From the NCBI RefSeq assembly GCF_004342175.1, contig NZ_SMAO01000005.1, positions 1-64,000 on the forward strand: a stretch of 64,000 nt of DNA, read 5' to 3'. Position 1 is the first letter of the stretch. Every line of letters begins with the position of its first letter. Shown piece by piece: positions 17,586-27,569 of this stretch. Under the pieces are notes generated by a model. That model was not told the DNA's origin, made no database searches, and saw only the letters and a program-made list of their open reading frames with translations. This stretch comes from Thiobaca trueperi. GTDB lineage: Bacteria > Pseudomonadota > Gammaproteobacteria > Chromatiales > Chromatiaceae. A program made the translations under genes and the position numbers.

Positions 17586-18497
17586 TCAGCGCGGCCCGGA
17601 GGCGCGCTGCGCGACCCGGGCGCGGATGTCCGCCCAAAGATCAACCAAACCGACACAGGCGATCAACAGCCCCATCTGCGGCATGAATAGGATCAGCAGC
17701 GCATATAAACCAATCAACCAGCCGCGATGCACGCCCCGTGCCTGACGCAGCCAGTGCGCCACAGCCAGCCCCTGGAGGATCAGCAGCATCCCCAGGATCG
17801 GCAGCAGATCGACAATCAGGCTGCCTGCTCCGGCGAAGCTCGACCAGACCAGCAGCACCAGGATCACCGCCCCAAGGCTTCGTCCCAGACGCAACGCCCT
17901 GAATTCCTCTCCGAATCCGCCGGGATGATAGAGCGCCGCCTGCCACCAGCGGGCAATGAAGAGGCTCATCAGCAATTGAAAGACGAGGGCTGCGGCAAAG
18001 AGCCCGGTCATGCGTCTGGCCACTTCGTCGAACAATGCCTGACCCGCCTCCGCCTGCATCAGACCGTCGGTAAGCAGCGTCTGACGCAACGGATCCAGCA
18101 GTTGCGACCAGTAAGCAACCGGATCGCCGACGGATACATGGAGCGCGAGCACCAGGATCAGCCCCAGCATCCCGGCGAGCTGGATGGTCAGGGCCAGTGA
18201 TCGTGACGCCCGCAGCACCACGGCGAGCGTCCAGATCGGTGCCCAGAACACCAGCAGAATCCCGAGCGCCAGCCAGGGCGAGCCCAGGGCCAGAGCGGAC
18301 AGGATGCCCGCGCCGAGGAGCGCCAGCGCGATGGTCGTCAATCCCTGACGCGCACCATTGCGCAGCGTCACCAGCCCCACGGCTGCCGCGCCGACCGGCC
18401 CGAACAGTGGCATGAGCAGCGACAGCAGCGCCGCTGCCGTCGCCACCAGGGCGGCCTGTGAGTGACCCCGCATGATGAAGCCGGCCAGCGCTTTCAT
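17586..18497 (-). CDS. DUF2232 family multi-pass membrane protein
   Basis: This 303-residue, very hydrophobic protein has about eight predicted membrane spans separated by short loops. Position (between rpsR and rplI) and character match the DUF2232/YybS-like proteins found in this operon in many gammaproteobacteria. Their function is unknown. The ATG at 18497 lies 83 bp after the rpsR stop, so it is surely cotranscribed with the ribosomal genes. Confidence 0.8.
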   Translation of the reverse strand: MKALAGFIMRGHSQAALVATAAALLSLLMPLFGPVGAAAVGLVTLRNGARQGLTTIALALLGAGILSALALGSPWLALGILLVFWAPIWTLAVVLRASRSLALTIQLAGMLGLILVLALHVSVGDPVAYWSQLLDPLRQTLLTDGLMQAEAGQALFDEVARRMTGLFAAALVFQLLMSLFIARWWQAALYHPGGFGEEFRALRLGRSLGAVILVLLVWSSFAGAGSLIVDLLPILGMLLILQGLAVAHWLRQARGVHRGWLIGLYALLILFMPQMGLLIACVGLVDLWADIRARVAQRASGPR

Positions 18498-18580
18498 TGC
18501 CGATGATCCTGATTGGGCCTGACGGCGCTATTGCTGATGACGGCCTGCCGGGCGACCGGTTGCCGATCCATCAGGGCGAA

Positions 18581-18805
18581 TCAGTGCCCGTCGGTATAGG
18601 GCAGCAGGGCCAGATAGCGGGCGCGCTTGATAGCCTGGGCGAGCTGACGCTGATATTTGGCCGAGGTGCCGGTGATGCGGCTCGGCACGATCTTGCCGGA
18701 CTCGCTGACATAGGCCTTGAGCAGGTTGAGATCCTTGTAATCGATCTCGGTAATGCCTTCGGCGGTGAAGCGGCAATAGCGCTTGCGGCGAAAAAAGCGG
18801 GACAT
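18581..18805 (-). CDS. rpsR: 30S ribosomal protein S18
   Basis: This 74-residue protein has the S18 signature: RKRYCRFT near residue 7, [15 protein letters not shown] near 21-35, and [20 protein letters not shown] near 44-63. It binds 16S rRNA together with S6, encoded just upstream. GGAG precedes the ATG. Length is normal. Confidence 0.98.
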   Translation of the reverse strand: MSRFFRRKRYCRFTAEGITEIDYKDLNLLKAYVSESGKIVPSRITGTSAKYQRQLAQAIKRARYLALLPYTDGH

Positions 18806-18891
18806 GGGTTTCTCCGTTACTGATATAGAGCTTGAGCATCGATCCCGGGTTCAGCCCGAGTCGATCCTGAATCGATCCTGACGGGGCGGAC

Positions 18892-19275
18892 TCAGTCGTC
18901 GCTGTCGTCGTCGCGGCGGGAGTCGTCGTCCAGTCGCTCGGGACGCTCGCGCTCTTCACTGCCCTTGGCGAGCGGGGATGGCTCGGTGACGGCGGTATTG
19001 CGAAGGATGATCAGGTTGCGCAGCACGGCGTCGTTGAACCGGAAGGCGCTTTCGAGTTCGTCGATGGCCTCCTGATCGCACTCGACATTCATGAGCACAT
19101 AATGCGCCTTGTGAATCTTGTTGATCGGATAGGCCAGCGGACGCCGGCCCCAATCTTCGAGGCGATGAACCACGCCGCCGCGTTTCTCCAGGTTGCCCTG
19201 ATAACGCTCGACCATGCCGGGCACCTGCTCGCTCTGGCTGGGGTGCACCAGAAAAACCACTTCATAATGTCGCAT
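18892..19275 (-). CDS. rpsF: 30S ribosomal protein S6
   Basis: This 127-residue protein starts [19 protein letters not shown] and has [24 protein letters not shown], both typical of S6. It ends in an acidic, Asp/Arg-rich tail that in E. coli S6 is modified by RimK with added glutamates; here the tail ends DDD-type rather than in Glu. It is the first gene of the operon, with GGGAG before the ATG and a structured leader upstream. Confidence 0.97.
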   Translation of the reverse strand: MRHYEVVFLVHPSQSEQVPGMVERYQGNLEKRGGVVHRLEDWGRRPLAYPINKIHKAHYVLMNVECDQEAIDELESAFRFNDAVLRNLIILRNTAVTEPSPLAKGSEERERPERLDDDSRRDDDSDD

Positions 19276-19298
19276 TGCTGCTCCCTACGGATTGACAG

Positions 19299-19320
19299 CC
19301 TCCCGTGGATCACGGTGAGG
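19299..19320 (-). promoter_or_regulatory. Leader hairpin upstream of rpsF (candidate S6:S18 control site)
   Basis: In the mRNA sense, CCTC-A-CCGTG pairs with CACGG-GAGG around ATC, giving a 9-bp stem with one bulged A, 24 bases before the start codon. A second stem (CCCCG/CGGGG) lies about 10 bases further upstream. Bacterial rpsF operons are often autoregulated by the S6:S18 complex binding a leader with a bulged CCG-containing stem. Assignment to that family is a guess based on position and shape. Confidence 0.35.
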
Positions 19321-19511
19321 CAAGGAGAATCCCCGCACAACGGGGAATCGCGCATTCTATGTGAATGAGGGGTGCGTTGAAACCCCCGATTGCAGGTTTG
19401 CAGGTTGACTGCGGATCGGGTCGCGCCGCCTTCCCACTTGCTCAAACAGCGCCCCTCGCTCAAACTTGCTGCATTTACAATAAATCAGAATATTAGGAGG
19501 GACAGCCAGCC

Positions 19512-19997
19512 ATGAGTACCGGACATGATTTCGCCCCGCTCCGTCATTCCAGCCTGACGGCCAGTCTCACCGACGAACAGGTCGAGGCGCTGGCTCATAT
19601 TGCCTGCTGCCGTCGTCTCGCGGATCAGGAGATCCTGATCCGCGAGGGCAACATCGACAACAGCCTGCATGTCATTACCGAGGGCGCGATTGCCGTTACC
19701 CGCGATGTTGGCAGGGGCGAATACACGACCATCCATGTCCTGCGCACCGGCGACATGGCCGGTGAGATGGGGTTCATCAGCGGTCAGCCGCACACCGCCA
19801 CCCTGCGCTCGCTCGGTCGAACCGAGATTTGCAGTGTTGAGCGGGATGCCTTCGAGTCGCTGCTCATCGAGCATCCCTGGCTGGTCTACCGGGTGATGCA
19901 GAACATCGTCCGGGTCAGTCAGGACATTCTGCGGCGCATGAATGCGCAGCATGTCGAGCTGACCAAATATGTCAGCCGTTCACATGCGCTGTTTTAA
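19512..19997 (+). CDS. Cyclic nucleotide-binding domain protein
   Basis: This 161-residue protein is a single cNMP-binding (Crp-type) beta-roll domain (about 15-130). It has the phosphate-binding cassette region GDMAGEMGFISGQPHTATLRS. The C-terminal helices (RVMQNIVRVSQDILRRMN) end without a winged-helix DNA-binding domain, so it is not a Crp-like transcription factor. It may bind a nucleotide or act as a regulatory subunit. The PBC Arg is replaced by a PHTAT segment, so cAMP binding is uncertain. AGGAGGG lies ten bases before the ATG. The TAA stop overlaps the edge of a paired insertion element. Confidence 0.8.
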   Translation: MSTGHDFAPLRHSSLTASLTDEQVEALAHIACCRRLADQEILIREGNIDNSLHVITEGAIAVTRDVGRGEYTTIHVLRTGDMAGEMGFISGQPHTATLRSLGRTEICSVERDAFESLLIEHPWLVYRVMQNIVRVSQDILRRMNAQHVELTKYVSRSHALF

Positions 19998-20186
19998 ACC
20001 GCGTCCAGCGCGATATGCGTCATTTTCAGTTTGTGTTTAGCTTTGGGGATGTCATCGGCATCAGTGGAGACGCGGTTTAAAACTTTATTTTTTAATATCT
20101 TAAGCCGCGTCTGCTCGAACGGTCGTCGATTCTGCCAAGACCGACTCAATCCTCAAATATCACATACCGCACCGAGCGCGGTTTAA
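19994..20186. mobile_element. Paired inverted MITE-like element, copy 3
   Basis: Modules at 19994-20080 and 20100-20186 flank a 19-bp AT-rich spacer. It has the same order and close sequence as copy 1 (GCGCGATATGCGTCATTTTC in the first module, GTCGTCGATTCTGCCAAG in the second). The left edge coincides with the stop codon of the cNMP-binding gene. Removing the pair leaves CTG-TTT-TAA, so the gene would have ended at the same place. Confidence 0.87.
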
Positions 20187-20457
20187 CGTCCCTGAGTCCC
20201 TGTCAGGCCATCCTGAATCTGCCGCGCCGCTCCGTTGAACTCCCACACCGTCCCGCAGGATGCGAATGTTCAATCGCACTGTCGCAACGGACGCCGGGTA
20301 TAATCCTCGCCTGATCATGGCGAACAACCCGGCCACGCAGGACAGCCGGTCACGTCACAGGATCCGAGTGTGCTGGAGAAACGGGGCGGTGGGCCGCCTG
20401 CCCCGCGCTGGTTCTCCTCAAATCCGCGTCCCATTTGTCTAACAGGAGCTGAAGTTT
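20187..20457 (+). other. Leader region of the DUF2892 gene
   Basis: No gene is supported here. A perfect -10 box TATAAT lies at 20299-20304, without a good -35 at normal spacing. If used, it gives a leader of about 145 bases before the DUF2892 gene. An AGGAG ribosome site at the end belongs to that gene. Confidence 0.4.
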
Positions 20458-20667
20458 ATGATGACATTGCCCAAACCCAAGAATGTCGGTGCCAGTGATC
20501 GTAATATTCGCCTTGCCGCTGGTGGCGTGCTGATTCTGGCTGGCCTCATCACCTCGTCGATCATTCTGGATATCCTGGGGCTGGTTCTCCTGGCGACCGG
20601 TGCGCTGGGCACTTGCCCGGCCTATTTCCTTTTCAAAATCAACACGATTAAGGAGGGTGAGGAGTAA
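20458..20667 (+). CDS. DUF2892 family small membrane protein
   Basis: This 69-residue protein has the DUF2892 pattern: NVGASDRNIRLAAGGVLIL near 10-28, a helical hairpin of two membrane segments (about 18-34 and 37-52), and the TCPAYFLFKINT end motif. Members are YgaP-type inner-membrane proteins, sometimes fused to rhodanese, and the Cys-Pro may take part in sulfur chemistry; that role is inference. AGGAG precedes tandem ATG codons (20458 and 20461). It is monocistronic by context. Confidence 0.85.
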   Translation: MMTLPKPKNVGASDRNIRLAAGGVLILAGLITSSIILDILGLVLLATGALGTCPAYFLFKINTIKEGEE

Positions 20668-20707
20668 TCTCCTTCCCTTTTGATCGGCGGCGGGGGTCGT
20701 CCGCGCG

Positions 20708-20728
20708 GCGGGGGCATCAAGCCCCCGC
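20708..20728 (+). terminator. GC-rich hairpin after the DUF2892 gene
   Basis: GCGGGGGC (20708-20715) and GCCCCCGC (20721-20728) form a perfect 8-bp stem with a 5-base loop, 41 bases after the stop. Only a weak T-run follows. Confidence 0.55.
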
Positions 20729-20825
20729 GCGCGACCCTTCAGGGCCGATACGGCGGTTGACGCCGTCATGCTACACTCACCCGCATTCCACCCTAGTTTC
20801 TTAAATTCCGACCGTCGGCAAGGAC

Positions 20826-21365
20826 ATGACCAGGCAGAAGACCTACCTCGTGATCTCGGCACTTGGCGAAGACCATCCCGGTATCGTCAACCAACTCTCC
20901 CGCACCGTGCTTGAGCATGGCTGCAACATTGAGGACAGCCGCATGACGGTCCTCGGCGGCGAGTTCGCGGCGATGCTCCTGGTGGAAGGCAAATGGAACA
21001 CGCTGGCCAAGATCGAAAATGCGCTGCCCGAGCTGGAGCGCCAGCTTGGCATGACCATCATCTCCAAGCGCACCGGCGAGCGTGCCACCGGGCGCAATCT
21101 GCTGCCCTATGCGGTGGACGTGGTCTCCATGGATCACCCCGGCATCGTCAACAACCTCGCCGGCTTCTTCGCCGACCGCAAGATCAACATCGAAGACATG
21201 GCGACCAGCACCTATGCCGCCGCCCATACCGGCACGCCCATGTTCTCGGTGCATATGACGGTCGGTATCCCGGCGGACATCCATATCGCCGGGCTGCGCG
21301 AGGAGTTCATGGACTATTGCGACGGGCTCAATCTGGACGCCGTGCTGGAGCCGCTGAAGGGGTAA
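20826..21365 (+). CDS. gcvR: GcvR-like double ACT domain protein
   Basis: This 179-residue protein has two ACT domains (about 5-80 and 92-175), each opening with a small-ligand-binding pattern (GEDHPGIVNQLSRTV; MDHPGIVNNLAGFFA). This layout is GcvR, the glycine-cleavage repressor accessory protein that senses glycine. The downstream bcp gene, 13 bp away, reproduces the E. coli gcvR-bcp order. GcvR has no DNA-binding domain and acts through GcvA, which is not in this window, so the regulatory target is inferred. Confidence 0.82.
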   Translation: MTRQKTYLVISALGEDHPGIVNQLSRTVLEHGCNIEDSRMTVLGGEFAAMLLVEGKWNTLAKIENALPELERQLGMTIISKRTGERATGRNLLPYAVDVVSMDHPGIVNNLAGFFADRKINIEDMATSTYAAAHTGTPMFSVHMTVGIPADIHIAGLREEFMDYCDGLNLDAVLEPLKG

Positions 21366-21378
21366 GGAACCACCGGCC

Positions 21379-21861
21379 ATGCCTACCATGATTGGCGAGA
21401 CCATCCCCGACATCGAGTGTCCCGCCACCGGCGGTCAGACCATCAGGCTCTCGGATTATCGAGGCCGCAATCTGGTGCTCTATTTCTATCCCAAGGCCGG
21501 CACGCCCGGCTGCACCCAGGAAGGACTGGATTTCAGCGCGGCGGCGGATGATTTCGCCAGCGTCGGCACCGCCATCCTCGGTGCCTCGCGCGACAGCCTC
21601 AAGGCCCAGGAAAACTTCAAGGCCAAACAGGGTTTTCCCTTCGACCTGCTCGCAGATCAGGACGAGACCCTGTGCCGCGCCTTCGCTGTCATCAGGCTCA
21701 AAAAGCTCTACGGCAGGGAAAGCCTGGGTGTCGAGCGCAGCACCTTCCTGATCGATGCCGAAGGCGTACTGCGCCGCGAATGGCGCGGGGTCAAGGTCAA
21801 AGGCCATGTTGAAGAGGTTCTGACCGCCGTCCGCGAACTCGCCTCAAATAGACAGGATTAA
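21379..21861 (+). CDS. bcp: Bcp-type peroxiredoxin
   Basis: This 160-residue thioredoxin-fold peroxidase of the AhpC/TSA-Bcp group reduces hydroperoxides. The peroxidatic Cys lies in PKAGTPGCTQEG near 46. The resolving Cys that E. coli Bcp carries five residues later is missing (CTQEGLD), so it may work as a 1-Cys enzyme or use Cys14 or the Cys in ETLCRAF. AAGGA precedes the ATG. The last codons (SNRQD and stop) come from a GACAGGATTAACAGGATT repeat, so the native end has probably been replaced. Confidence 0.9.
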   Translation: MPTMIGETIPDIECPATGGQTIRLSDYRGRNLVLYFYPKAGTPGCTQEGLDFSAAADDFASVGTAILGASRDSLKAQENFKAKQGFPFDLLADQDETLCRAFAVIRLKKLYGRESLGVERSTFLIDAEGVLRREWRGVKVKGHVEEVLTAVRELASNRQD

Positions 21862-21967
21862 CAGGATTCTCCAAGATGGACAGGATTTTCAAATCCGTGT
21901 TTTTAATCCTGTTAGTCTTGAATCATCCTGTTAATCCTGTCCATTGACGGCGTTTCGGGCGGGTACG
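21847..21967. repeat. GACAGGATTAACAGGATT-type inverted repeat
   Basis: GACAGGATTAACAGGATT (21851-21868) faces inverted copies, ending with CCTGTTAATCCTGTC at 21927-21941. The right flank ATTGACGGCGTTTC is the reverse complement of the flank of the repeat at 12415. The left arm provides the bcp stop codon. The whole can fold as a long imperfect hairpin and may end bcp transcripts. Confidence 0.85.
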
Positions 21968-21990
21968 AACCTTCCCGGAAATCACCTGAT

Positions 21991-22077
21991 TTAAACCGCG
22001 TCCCGCCAGTCGTTGCCGATTGCTGTGAGGTCGGGGTCATTCACCACAACGCCTGAACGCTCTGGGACGCGGTTTAA
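21991..22077. mobile_element. Single MITE-like module
   Basis: One 87-bp module has ends TTAAACCGCGTCC and GGGACGCGGTTTAA. It is the only full copy in the window not paired with an inverted partner. The interior is diverged, but GAACGCTCTGGGACGCGGTTT matches the end of other modules. It abuts the ATG of the next gene, so its terminal GGGA may now act as that gene's ribosome site. Confidence 0.8.
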
Positions 22078-23496
22078 ATGATCAAACGCGAAAACGACAA
22101 GCCCTGCCTCTTCGTCCTCGACACCAACGTGCTGATGCACGATCCGACCTCGCTCTTCCGCTTCCAGGAACACGATATCTTCCTGCCGATGGTGGTGCTG
22201 GAGGAACTGGATCACGGTAAGAAAGGGCTGTCCGAGGTCGCGCGCAATGTCCGTCAGGTCAGCCGCTTTCTCGACCAGCTCATGTGCAATGCGGACAAGG
22301 CCGAGATCGACGCCGGGCTGCCGATCCATCCCACCGCCACCAACGGCGGCGGCATCGTCCTGCCGGCCACCGGGCGGCTCTTTTTCCAGACCGATCCGCT
22401 CGACCTCAAATTGCCGGCCCTGCTGCCTGGAACCACCCCGGACAACCATATCCTCGGCGTCGTTCAGGCGCTGCGCGATCTGCGCACTGATCGCCAGGTG
22501 ATCCTCGTCTCCAAGGACATCAATCTGCGCATCAAGGCCGCCGTACTCGGCATTCCCGCTGAGGACTATTCCAACGACCAGGTGCTCGACGACGCCAATC
22601 TGCTCTATACCGGGCTGGACGTGCTCGCGGACGATTTCTGGGATCATCACGACAAGTCGGTCGATGCCTGGAAGGAAGAGGGCCGTACTCTCTACCGCAT
22701 CAAGGGACCGGACATCGCCGACTGGTATCCCGCCCAATGTCTCAGTCTGGGCGAGGATGGCATCTTCGACGCCATGGTGCGCGAGAAACCCACCGCCACC
22801 GAGGCCATCGTCGAACTGGTCGATGACTACCGCCTGCCGCGTCACAACGTCTGGGGCATCAACGCGCGCAACCGTGAGCAGAATTTCGCGCTCAACATGC
22901 TGATGAATCCCAACCTGGATTTCGTCACCCTGCTGGGCACCGCCGGCACCGGCAAGACACTGCTGGCGCTTGCCGCCGGACTGGCGCAGGTGCTGGAGCG
23001 CAATCTCTACCGCGAGATCATCATGACCCGCGTCACGGTTCCGGTCGGTGAAGACATCGGCTTCCTGCCCGGCACCGAGGAAGAAAAGATGACCCCCTGG
23101 ATGGGCGCGCTCATGGACAACCTGGAAGTCCTGACCCGTCCCGAAGGCGGCGACTGGGGCCGCGCGGCGACCAACGATCTGGTCCGCAACCGTATCCGCA
23201 TCTCGTCGCTCAACTTCATGCGTGGACGCACCTTCCTGAACAAATACATCATCCTCGACGAGGCCCAGAACCTCACCGCCAAGCAGATGAAGACCCTCAT
23301 CACCCGCGCCGGGCCAGGCACCAAGTTCGTCTGTCTCGGCAACATCGGCCAGATCGACACGCCCTATCTCACCGAGACCACTTCCGGTCTCACCTATGTC
23401 GTTGACCGCTTCAAGCACTGGCCGCACAGCGGGCACATCACGCTCATGCGCGGCGAGCGTTCGCGTCTGGCCGACTTTGCCTCGCAGGAACTGTGA
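22078..23496 (+). CDS. PIN-PhoH family ATPase
   Basis: This 472-residue two-domain protein has an N-terminal PIN nuclease domain (LFVLDTNVLMHD near 11-22, with acidic SKDINLRIKA near 142) fused to a C-terminal PhoH ATPase (Walker A GTAGTGKT near 287-294, Walker B YIILDEAQN near 394). PhoH2-type proteins couple RNA unwinding to cleavage. The layout matches the long PhoH-like proteins (YlaK type) rather than E. coli PhoH or YbeZ. The start codon touches the end of an insertion module and has no classical site except GGGA ten bases upstream, inside the module. Confidence 0.88.
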   Translation: MIKRENDKPCLFVLDTNVLMHDPTSLFRFQEHDIFLPMVVLEELDHGKKGLSEVARNVRQVSRFLDQLMCNADKAEIDAGLPIHPTATNGGGIVLPATGRLFFQTDPLDLKLPALLPGTTPDNHILGVVQALRDLRTDRQVILVSKDINLRIKAAVLGIPAEDYSNDQVLDDANLLYTGLDVLADDFWDHHDKSVDAWKEEGRTLYRIKGPDIADWYPAQCLSLGEDGIFDAMVREKPTATEAIVELVDDYRLPRHNVWGINARNREQNFALNMLMNPNLDFVTLLGTAGTGKTLLALAAGLAQVLERNLYREIIMTRVTVPVGEDIGFLPGTEEEKMTPWMGALMDNLEVLTRPEGGDWGRAATNDLVRNRIRISSLNFMRGRTFLNKYIILDEAQNLTAKQMKTLITRAGPGTKFVCLGNIGQIDTPYLTETTSGLTYVVDRFKHWPHSGHITLMRGERSRLADFASQEL

Positions 23497-23636
23497 GCAC
23501 GGCTGGCGTGGATCCTCCCGCCGGCTGACCGCTGATTAACCGCAGGACGGGTATATCCTGCGGCCGGACTGCAATCCCTGGCGTCTGTCGGCCTCAGTCC
23601 GTCCTGGCGTCGGCTCATCCATCAGGAAGCACTGAC

Positions 23637-24584
23637 TTGTTTGCCATTCTCGCCGTTACCGCCCCCATCTTTCTGCTGATCGCGCTGGGCTTCGTCGCCG
23701 TTCGCAACGGCTGGATGCCGCGCGAGGGCGCCGTGGCGATGAGCCGCTACGCCCTGCTCTTCGCCCTGCCGGCCCTGCTCTTCGACACCCTCGCCGGACG
23801 CTCGCTGGAGACGATCCTGGTGCCAGGTTTCCTGCTCGTCTATGTCTGCGGCTCGTTGACCGCCTACAGTATCGGCGTGACGGTCGCCGCCATCGCCCGC
23901 CGCACCTCGCCGCTCGACAACGCCTTCTTCGGCATGGGGCTGTCGATGTCGAACAGCAGCTACATTGGTTATCCGCTGGTCGCGCAGTTGCTGGGCGAGT
24001 CGGCCCTGATCGCCGTGGTGATGGCGGTTCTGACCGAGGTCTTGCTGATCATGCCCCTGACCCTGATCCTGGCCGAGTTCCATCGCGAACGGGGGCGTGG
24101 CGGTCTGCTGCGCACCCTGGGGCGTGTGCTGCGCTCGGTCGGGACCAATCCGATCCTGCTGGCGATTGCCGCCGGGCTGGTTTTTGCCGCGTTCGGCTGG
24201 CGTCTGCCGCTGGCGCTTGGACGCACCATCGACATGCTGGCCGGCTCGGCGGCGGTGGTGGCGCTCTTTGCGATCGGCGGCAGTCTGGCCGGGCAGCGCG
24301 TGCGCGGTGACATCAGATCCGCTGCGGCCATCGCCATCGGCAAGCTCCTGATTCATCCGGCGGCGATGCTGCTGATGCTCGGGCTCTTCCCGGCACTGGA
24401 CCCGACGCTCACGGACGCCGCGCTCATCCTCTCCGCGCTGCCGATGGTCACCATCTTTCCGCTGCTCGCCCAGCGTTACGGACAGGGTGAGATCTGTGCC
24501 ACGGCGCTGGTGGTCACCACGCTGCTCGCCTTCGTCACACTGAATCTTGTGCTGTGGTGGTGGGGAATCGGGACGCCGGCTTAG
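23637..24584 (+). CDS. AEC family transporter
   Basis: This 315-residue membrane protein has about ten spans in two five-helix halves, the auxin-efflux-carrier (AEC) fold. The conserved MSNSSYIGYPL near 103-113 is the crossover region of the first half. Bacterial members move small organic acids such as malonate or malate; the substrate here is unknown. The start is TTG at 23637 with AGGAA upstream. It lies in the same direction as the PIN-PhoH gene but 140 bp away, so it may have its own promoter. Confidence 0.85.
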   Translation: MFAILAVTAPIFLLIALGFVAVRNGWMPREGAVAMSRYALLFALPALLFDTLAGRSLETILVPGFLLVYVCGSLTAYSIGVTVAAIARRTSPLDNAFFGMGLSMSNSSYIGYPLVAQLLGESALIAVVMAVLTEVLLIMPLTLILAEFHRERGRGGLLRTLGRVLRSVGTNPILLAIAAGLVFAAFGWRLPLALGRTIDMLAGSAAVVALFAIGGSLAGQRVRGDIRSAAAIAIGKLLIHPAAMLLMLGLFPALDPTLTDAALILSALPMVTIFPLLAQRYGQGEICATALVVTTLLAFVTLNLVLWWWGIGTPA

Positions 24585-24689
24585 ATCTGAAGCCGTCACT
24601 GAAATGTCATCCAGTCGGTGCGCGAGAACCGATATGCTCGCTCCATCAAGGCCGGACACCCCGTCCAGTCGCCCACAGAGGAGTCCAGC

Positions 24690-25205
24690 ATGCGTGAAAG
24701 ACCTTACAACGTCCTGTTTTTATGTACCGGAAATTCCGCCCGCAGCATCCTGGGCGAGAGTCTCATCAACCGTCTGGGGCAGGGTCGTTTCGTTGGCTAC
24801 AGCGCCGGCAGCCATCCGGCGGGGGCGGTGAATCCGCTCGCCCTGGAGATCCTGCGGCGCAACAACTATCTGACCGACGGGCTGCGCAGCAAGGATTGGT
24901 CTGAATTCGCGACGCCGGACGCGCCGCAAATGGATTTCGTGTTCACGGTCTGCGACCGCGCGGCAACCGAGGTCTGTCCGGTCTGGCCCGGTCAGCCGAT
25001 GACCGCCCATTGGGGCGTGCCCGATCCGGCGGCGGTCGAGGGTGACGAGGTGACGCGGATGATGGCCTTCCGGCAGGTGTTTCGGGAATTGCAGAATCGT
25101 ATCCAGATCTTTGTCAGCCTGCCGCTGGGTTCGCTGGATCGGCTCAAGCTGCAACGTCAGCTCGATGAGATCGGACGGTCTCGCGCCGACGAGTCCGCAG
25201 CTTAA
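24690..25205 (+). CDS. arsC: Arsenate reductase, LMW phosphatase type
   Basis: This 171-residue protein belongs to the low-molecular-weight tyrosine phosphatase-type arsenate reductases. The P-loop CTGNSAR has Cys12 and Arg18. Two further cysteines, Cys88 (FTVCDRA) and Cys96 (EVCPVWPG), fit the redox relay of thioredoxin-coupled ArsC. It would reduce arsenate to arsenite in the cytoplasm. The ATG at 24690 has GAGGAG upstream; the frame extends earlier without conservation. No arsenite exporter or ArsR is adjacent, although the upstream AEC transporter is a neighbour. Confidence 0.88.
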   Translation: MRERPYNVLFLCTGNSARSILGESLINRLGQGRFVGYSAGSHPAGAVNPLALEILRRNNYLTDGLRSKDWSEFATPDAPQMDFVFTVCDRAATEVCPVWPGQPMTAHWGVPDPAAVEGDEVTRMMAFRQVFRELQNRIQIFVSLPLGSLDRLKLQRQLDEIGRSRADESAA

Positions 25206-25260
25206 CTGTCGCCCCCGGCGGGCTCCGGTGCAGCAGGTGCGCCGATCCCACAAAAACAAA

Positions 25261-25291
25261 CGCCGCGCACCCGACAGTCAGGTGCGCGGCG
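25261..25291 (-). terminator. Intrinsic terminator of groESL
   Basis: CGCCGCGCACC (25261-25271) and GGTGCGCGGCG (25281-25291) form a perfect 11-bp stem. On the minus strand a U-rich tract (TTTGTTTTTG) follows, as expected for a Rho-independent terminator downstream of groEL. Confidence 0.88.
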
Positions 25292-25347
25292 CGGTCAGAC
25301 AGCATGAACAGCGAGCTGTCGCATGCTCTCGACTCAGCGTGAAGTCA

Positions 25348-27003
<1,656 letters not shown>

Positions 27004-27043
27004 TCAGTGGTCAGTGGTCTTCGGGTGTCAGGATCGACTGGGG

Positions 27044-27331
27044 TTATTCGATGACGCCCATGATGTCGTCTTCGCGCATCACCAGCAGCTTGTCGCCTGC
27101 AACCTTGACCTCAGTGCCCGAATACTTGCCGAACAGCACCCGGTCGCCGACCTTGACATCGAGCGGGCGCAGACTGCCGTTGTCGAGCAGCTTGCCCTTG
27201 CCAACGGCGATGACCTCACCCTGAATCGGCTTTTCGGTCGCGCTGTCCGGGATCAGGATCCCGCCGGCGGAGGTACGTTCCTCTTCGCTGCGACGCACAA
27301 CGACACGGTCATGTAAAGGACGGAGGTTCAT
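27044..27331 (-). CDS. groES: Co-chaperonin GroES
   Basis: This 95-residue lid of the GroEL chamber has [14 protein letters not shown] at the start, the mobile loop [15 protein letters not shown] near 17-31, and [16 protein letters not shown] near 62-77. AGGAG precedes the ATG. It is the first gene of the groESL operon. The operator and the probable promoter lie about 235-290 bp upstream, beyond a paired insertion element, so the leader is unusually long. Confidence 0.98.
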   Translation of the reverse strand: MNLRPLHDRVVVRRSEEERTSAGGILIPDSATEKPIQGEVIAVGKGKLLDNGSLRPLDVKVGDRVLFGKYSGTEVKVAGDKLLVMREDDIMGVIE

Positions 27332-27385
27332 GGATGGCGATCTCCTCGCGAAATCTTGGGTTGAAGCGGATGGGGCTGACGCCTG

Positions 27386-27569
27386 TTAAACCGCGCCAGC
27401 GCGATATGCGATGTTTTTGGTTTGAACCCGTCTTGGCGGCATCGACGACCCTGGGAGCTGCGCGGTTTAAGACTTAAAAAATTTTAAACCGCGTCTCCAC
27501 CAAGGGCCGTGGATACGCCAGGCGTTGAATTCACTCGACACTCAGTATCTCGCTCTGGACGCGGTTTAG
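27386..27569. mobile_element. Paired inverted MITE-like element, copy 4
   Basis: Modules at 27386-27470 and 27484-27569 flank a 13-bp AT-rich spacer. Orientation matches copy 2. The right end is GGTTTAG rather than GGTTTAA because it runs into the CIRCE operator. Joining the left flank (CTGTTA) to the right flank (GCACTC) recreates the operator arm TTAGCACTC. This shows the duplicated target is TA, not TTAA. Confidence 0.85.

Noticed and set aside
20260..20442. 60-codon frame between element copy 3 and the DUF2892 gene
   Set aside because: There is no ribosome site, the content is Arg/Pro-rich, and it covers a likely promoter region.
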